Of a stretch of 33,000 nt of DNA, positions 32,115 to 33,000 are shown in pieces; position 1 is the stretch's first letter; each line of letters begins with the position of its first letter. The notes below the pieces were generated by a model. The model did not search any database, was not told where the DNA came from, and worked only from the letters and a program-made list of their open reading frames with translations. The DNA comes from Flavobacterium sp. Lineage in GTDB: Bacteria > Bacteroidota > Bacteroidia > Flavobacteriales > Flavobacteriaceae. The stretch is from contig NZ_PNJW01000034.1 of NCBI RefSeq assembly GCF_013822155.1, positions 1-33,000 of the forward strand, read 5' to 3'. The position numbers and the translations under genes are program-made.

Positions 32115-32801
32115 TTATTGATTCGAATCTTTTTGTTTTTCAGCCAATAATAAATAAACGCAGAAAAAATAATGAGCTGCCATCAAAACGATTATTCCCA
32201 TAGGATCTAATACTTGAATAAACACATAAAATTTTTGAATTACAAAAATCAGCACTAAAAAGGTATACAGCAACGTACTAGTCAATAGCGAAATATGTTT
32301 AAAATTATTTTCCAATAAATAATTAGTGAGTGCCATTCCTCCTAAAAAAGAAACTAATACGATATTTATCAACCCTACAAAAAAACTTTGCCCTACCGAA
32401 TCTTCAATCAACACAATAAAATACAAGAGTGGGAATAAGAAAAATATACTACCAATGGCTACTGAAAAAAGGGTCAGCTTCTGTGATTTTTTTATTACAA
32501 TTATTAAAGTAATAATTCTATAAATTAAAAAAGCTATCAAACCATATTTTAAAAACATGGATTCGTTAGAAAGAAAAAAGACATTTGAAACAGTTGCACA
32601 AGCCAATGAAAACAAATACAACTTGTTTTTTTGTTCAGAGGTGACAAAATACAAAACCATCAAAGAAGGAATGCAAATCAACCTAAAATAAAATTCCAAC
32701 GATTGGTATTTTTGATAAGTTACAAATGACAAAATCAAAGTCAGCAAAACAAATAATGTAGTGAAGATTTTAAAATTTTTATTAAAGTGAAAGTCATTCA
32801 T
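32115..32801 (-). CDS. Multi-pass membrane protein of unknown function (tandem paralog)
   Basis: This 228-residue protein (ATG at 32801, MNDFHFNKNFKIFTTLF) has about seven or eight hydrophobic helices and short loops. A longer frame back to 32876 exists, but it would overlap the upstream gene that ends at 32818, so the shorter start is chosen; the gap is then 16 nt. The C-terminal 36 residues (IQKFYVFIQVLDPMG...LLLAEKQ) align with the end of the upstream gene. Size and topology are like YhhN/TMEM86-type proteins (lysoplasmalogenases), but I cannot point to decisive motifs. Confidence 0.75.
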   Translation of the reverse strand: MNDFHFNKNFKIFTTLFVLLTLILSFVTYQKYQSLEFYFRLICIPSLMVLYFVTSEQKNKLYLFSLACATVSNVFFLSNESMFLKYGLIAFLIYRIITLIIVIKKSQKLTLFSVAIGSIFFLFPLLYFIVLIEDSVGQSFFVGLINIVLVSFLGGMALTNYLLENNFKHISLLTSTLLYTFLVLIFVIQKFYVFIQVLDPMGIIVLMAAHYFFCVYLLLAEKQKDSNQ

Positions 32802-32817
32802 AAAAAGAAAATAAAAT

Positions 32818-33000
32818 TTAATTAGCCGTTGATTTTTCAATAACCAATATAAATTTATAAAAAGCAAAATAGGCAAACGTATTAAGCGTCATAGCTATAG
32901 GTCTGAAAATTTGTAATTGAATATAAAATTTTTCAATAAAGATAATAAAGTGTAACGTTACAAACGACAAAACACAAATCATTAACCAAGAACTACGATT
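32818..33000 (-). CDS. C-terminal part of a membrane protein, paralog of the next gene
   Basis: On the minus strand an open frame enters from the right edge and runs 60 residues to a TAA (complement of 32818-32820). It is strongly hydrophobic with two predicted membrane segments. Its end (IEKFYIQLQIFRPIAM...ILVIEKS) aligns with the end of the adjacent downstream protein: identical I, K, F, Y, Q, P, A, F, L, E and K at matching positions without gaps over 36 residues. The start is outside the window. This overlooked partial gene fixes the start of its neighbour. Confidence 0.75.
   Translation of the reverse strand, partial: NRSSWLMICVLSFVTLHFIIFIEKFYIQLQIFRPIAMTLNTFAYFAFYKFILVIEKSTAN

Noticed and set aside
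32802..32876. Upstream start for the right-end membrane protein
   Set aside because: It would overlap the C-terminal coding part of the upstream paralog, which ends at 32818.
1..33000. CRISPR array, transposon, prophage or defence island
   Set aside because: No spaced direct repeats, transposase, integrase or phage genes are visible; gene content is chromosomal housekeeping. The solitary HTH-Fic gene lacks an antitoxin partner and is not enough to call a toxin-antitoxin or defence locus.

Overview
The window looks like core genome from a low-GC member of the Bacteroidetes, most likely Flavobacterium or a close relative. The signs are Bacteroidetes-type promoters (TTG/TTTG, an 18-20 bp spacer, then TAnnTTTG), a tRNA gene with no encoded CCA, a secreted protein with a type IX secretion (T9SS) C-terminal sorting domain, DUF4835/PorD, an RprX/RprY-like two-component pair, and the gene order bamD-rpoZ-coaBC-porD-recN. 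I see no insertion sequence, prophage, CRISPR array or integrase. The genus assignment is inference from gene content.

Left part (1-6800): the end of an unidentified gene; a tandem pair of 97-residue paralogs of unknown function; tRNA-Pro(GGG); a lipoprotein subtilase; an OmpW-like porin; smpB; a tyrosine-rich lipoprotein; a free-standing HTH-Fic protein whose Fic motif has Gln in place of the catalytic His; and pcm. Most units end at clear hairpin terminators.

Middle plus-strand run (6900-15520): Gfo/Idh/MocA oxidoreductase, 3-hydroxyacyl-CoA dehydrogenase, DUF1015 protein, YggS, a DnaQ-exonuclease/GIY-YIG fusion, a 6-TM potassium channel with a zinc ribbon, miaA, a small lipoprotein-like protein and an acyl-ACP thioesterase. 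Short palindromic or tandem repeats sit in the successive gaps of this run and also inside yggS. The run meets a minus-strand block at a bidirectional terminator.

Minus-strand block (15550-30280): rprX-rprY with repeated TTAACA-type boxes upstream, GT2-coaE, an 874-residue T9SS-exported protein, fabI, the bamD-rpoZ-coaBC-porD-recN operon, and a DUF6913-like gene, dapA and ferritin. These cover signalling, CoA supply, fatty-acid elongation, envelope assembly, DNA repair and iron storage.

Right end (30300-33000): a 5'-nucleotidase split over two adjacent plus-strand genes, one a lipoprotein and one with a Tat signal, then two tandem paralogous membrane-protein genes on the minus strand, the second running off the window.

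I do not see a convincing new multi-gene system. The items most worth checking are the His-less Fic protein and its palindromic operator candidate, the repeats invading yggS and its operon, the catalytic-residue departures in the subtilase and CoaBC, and the two paralog pairs. No gene-free stretch exceeds 300 bases.
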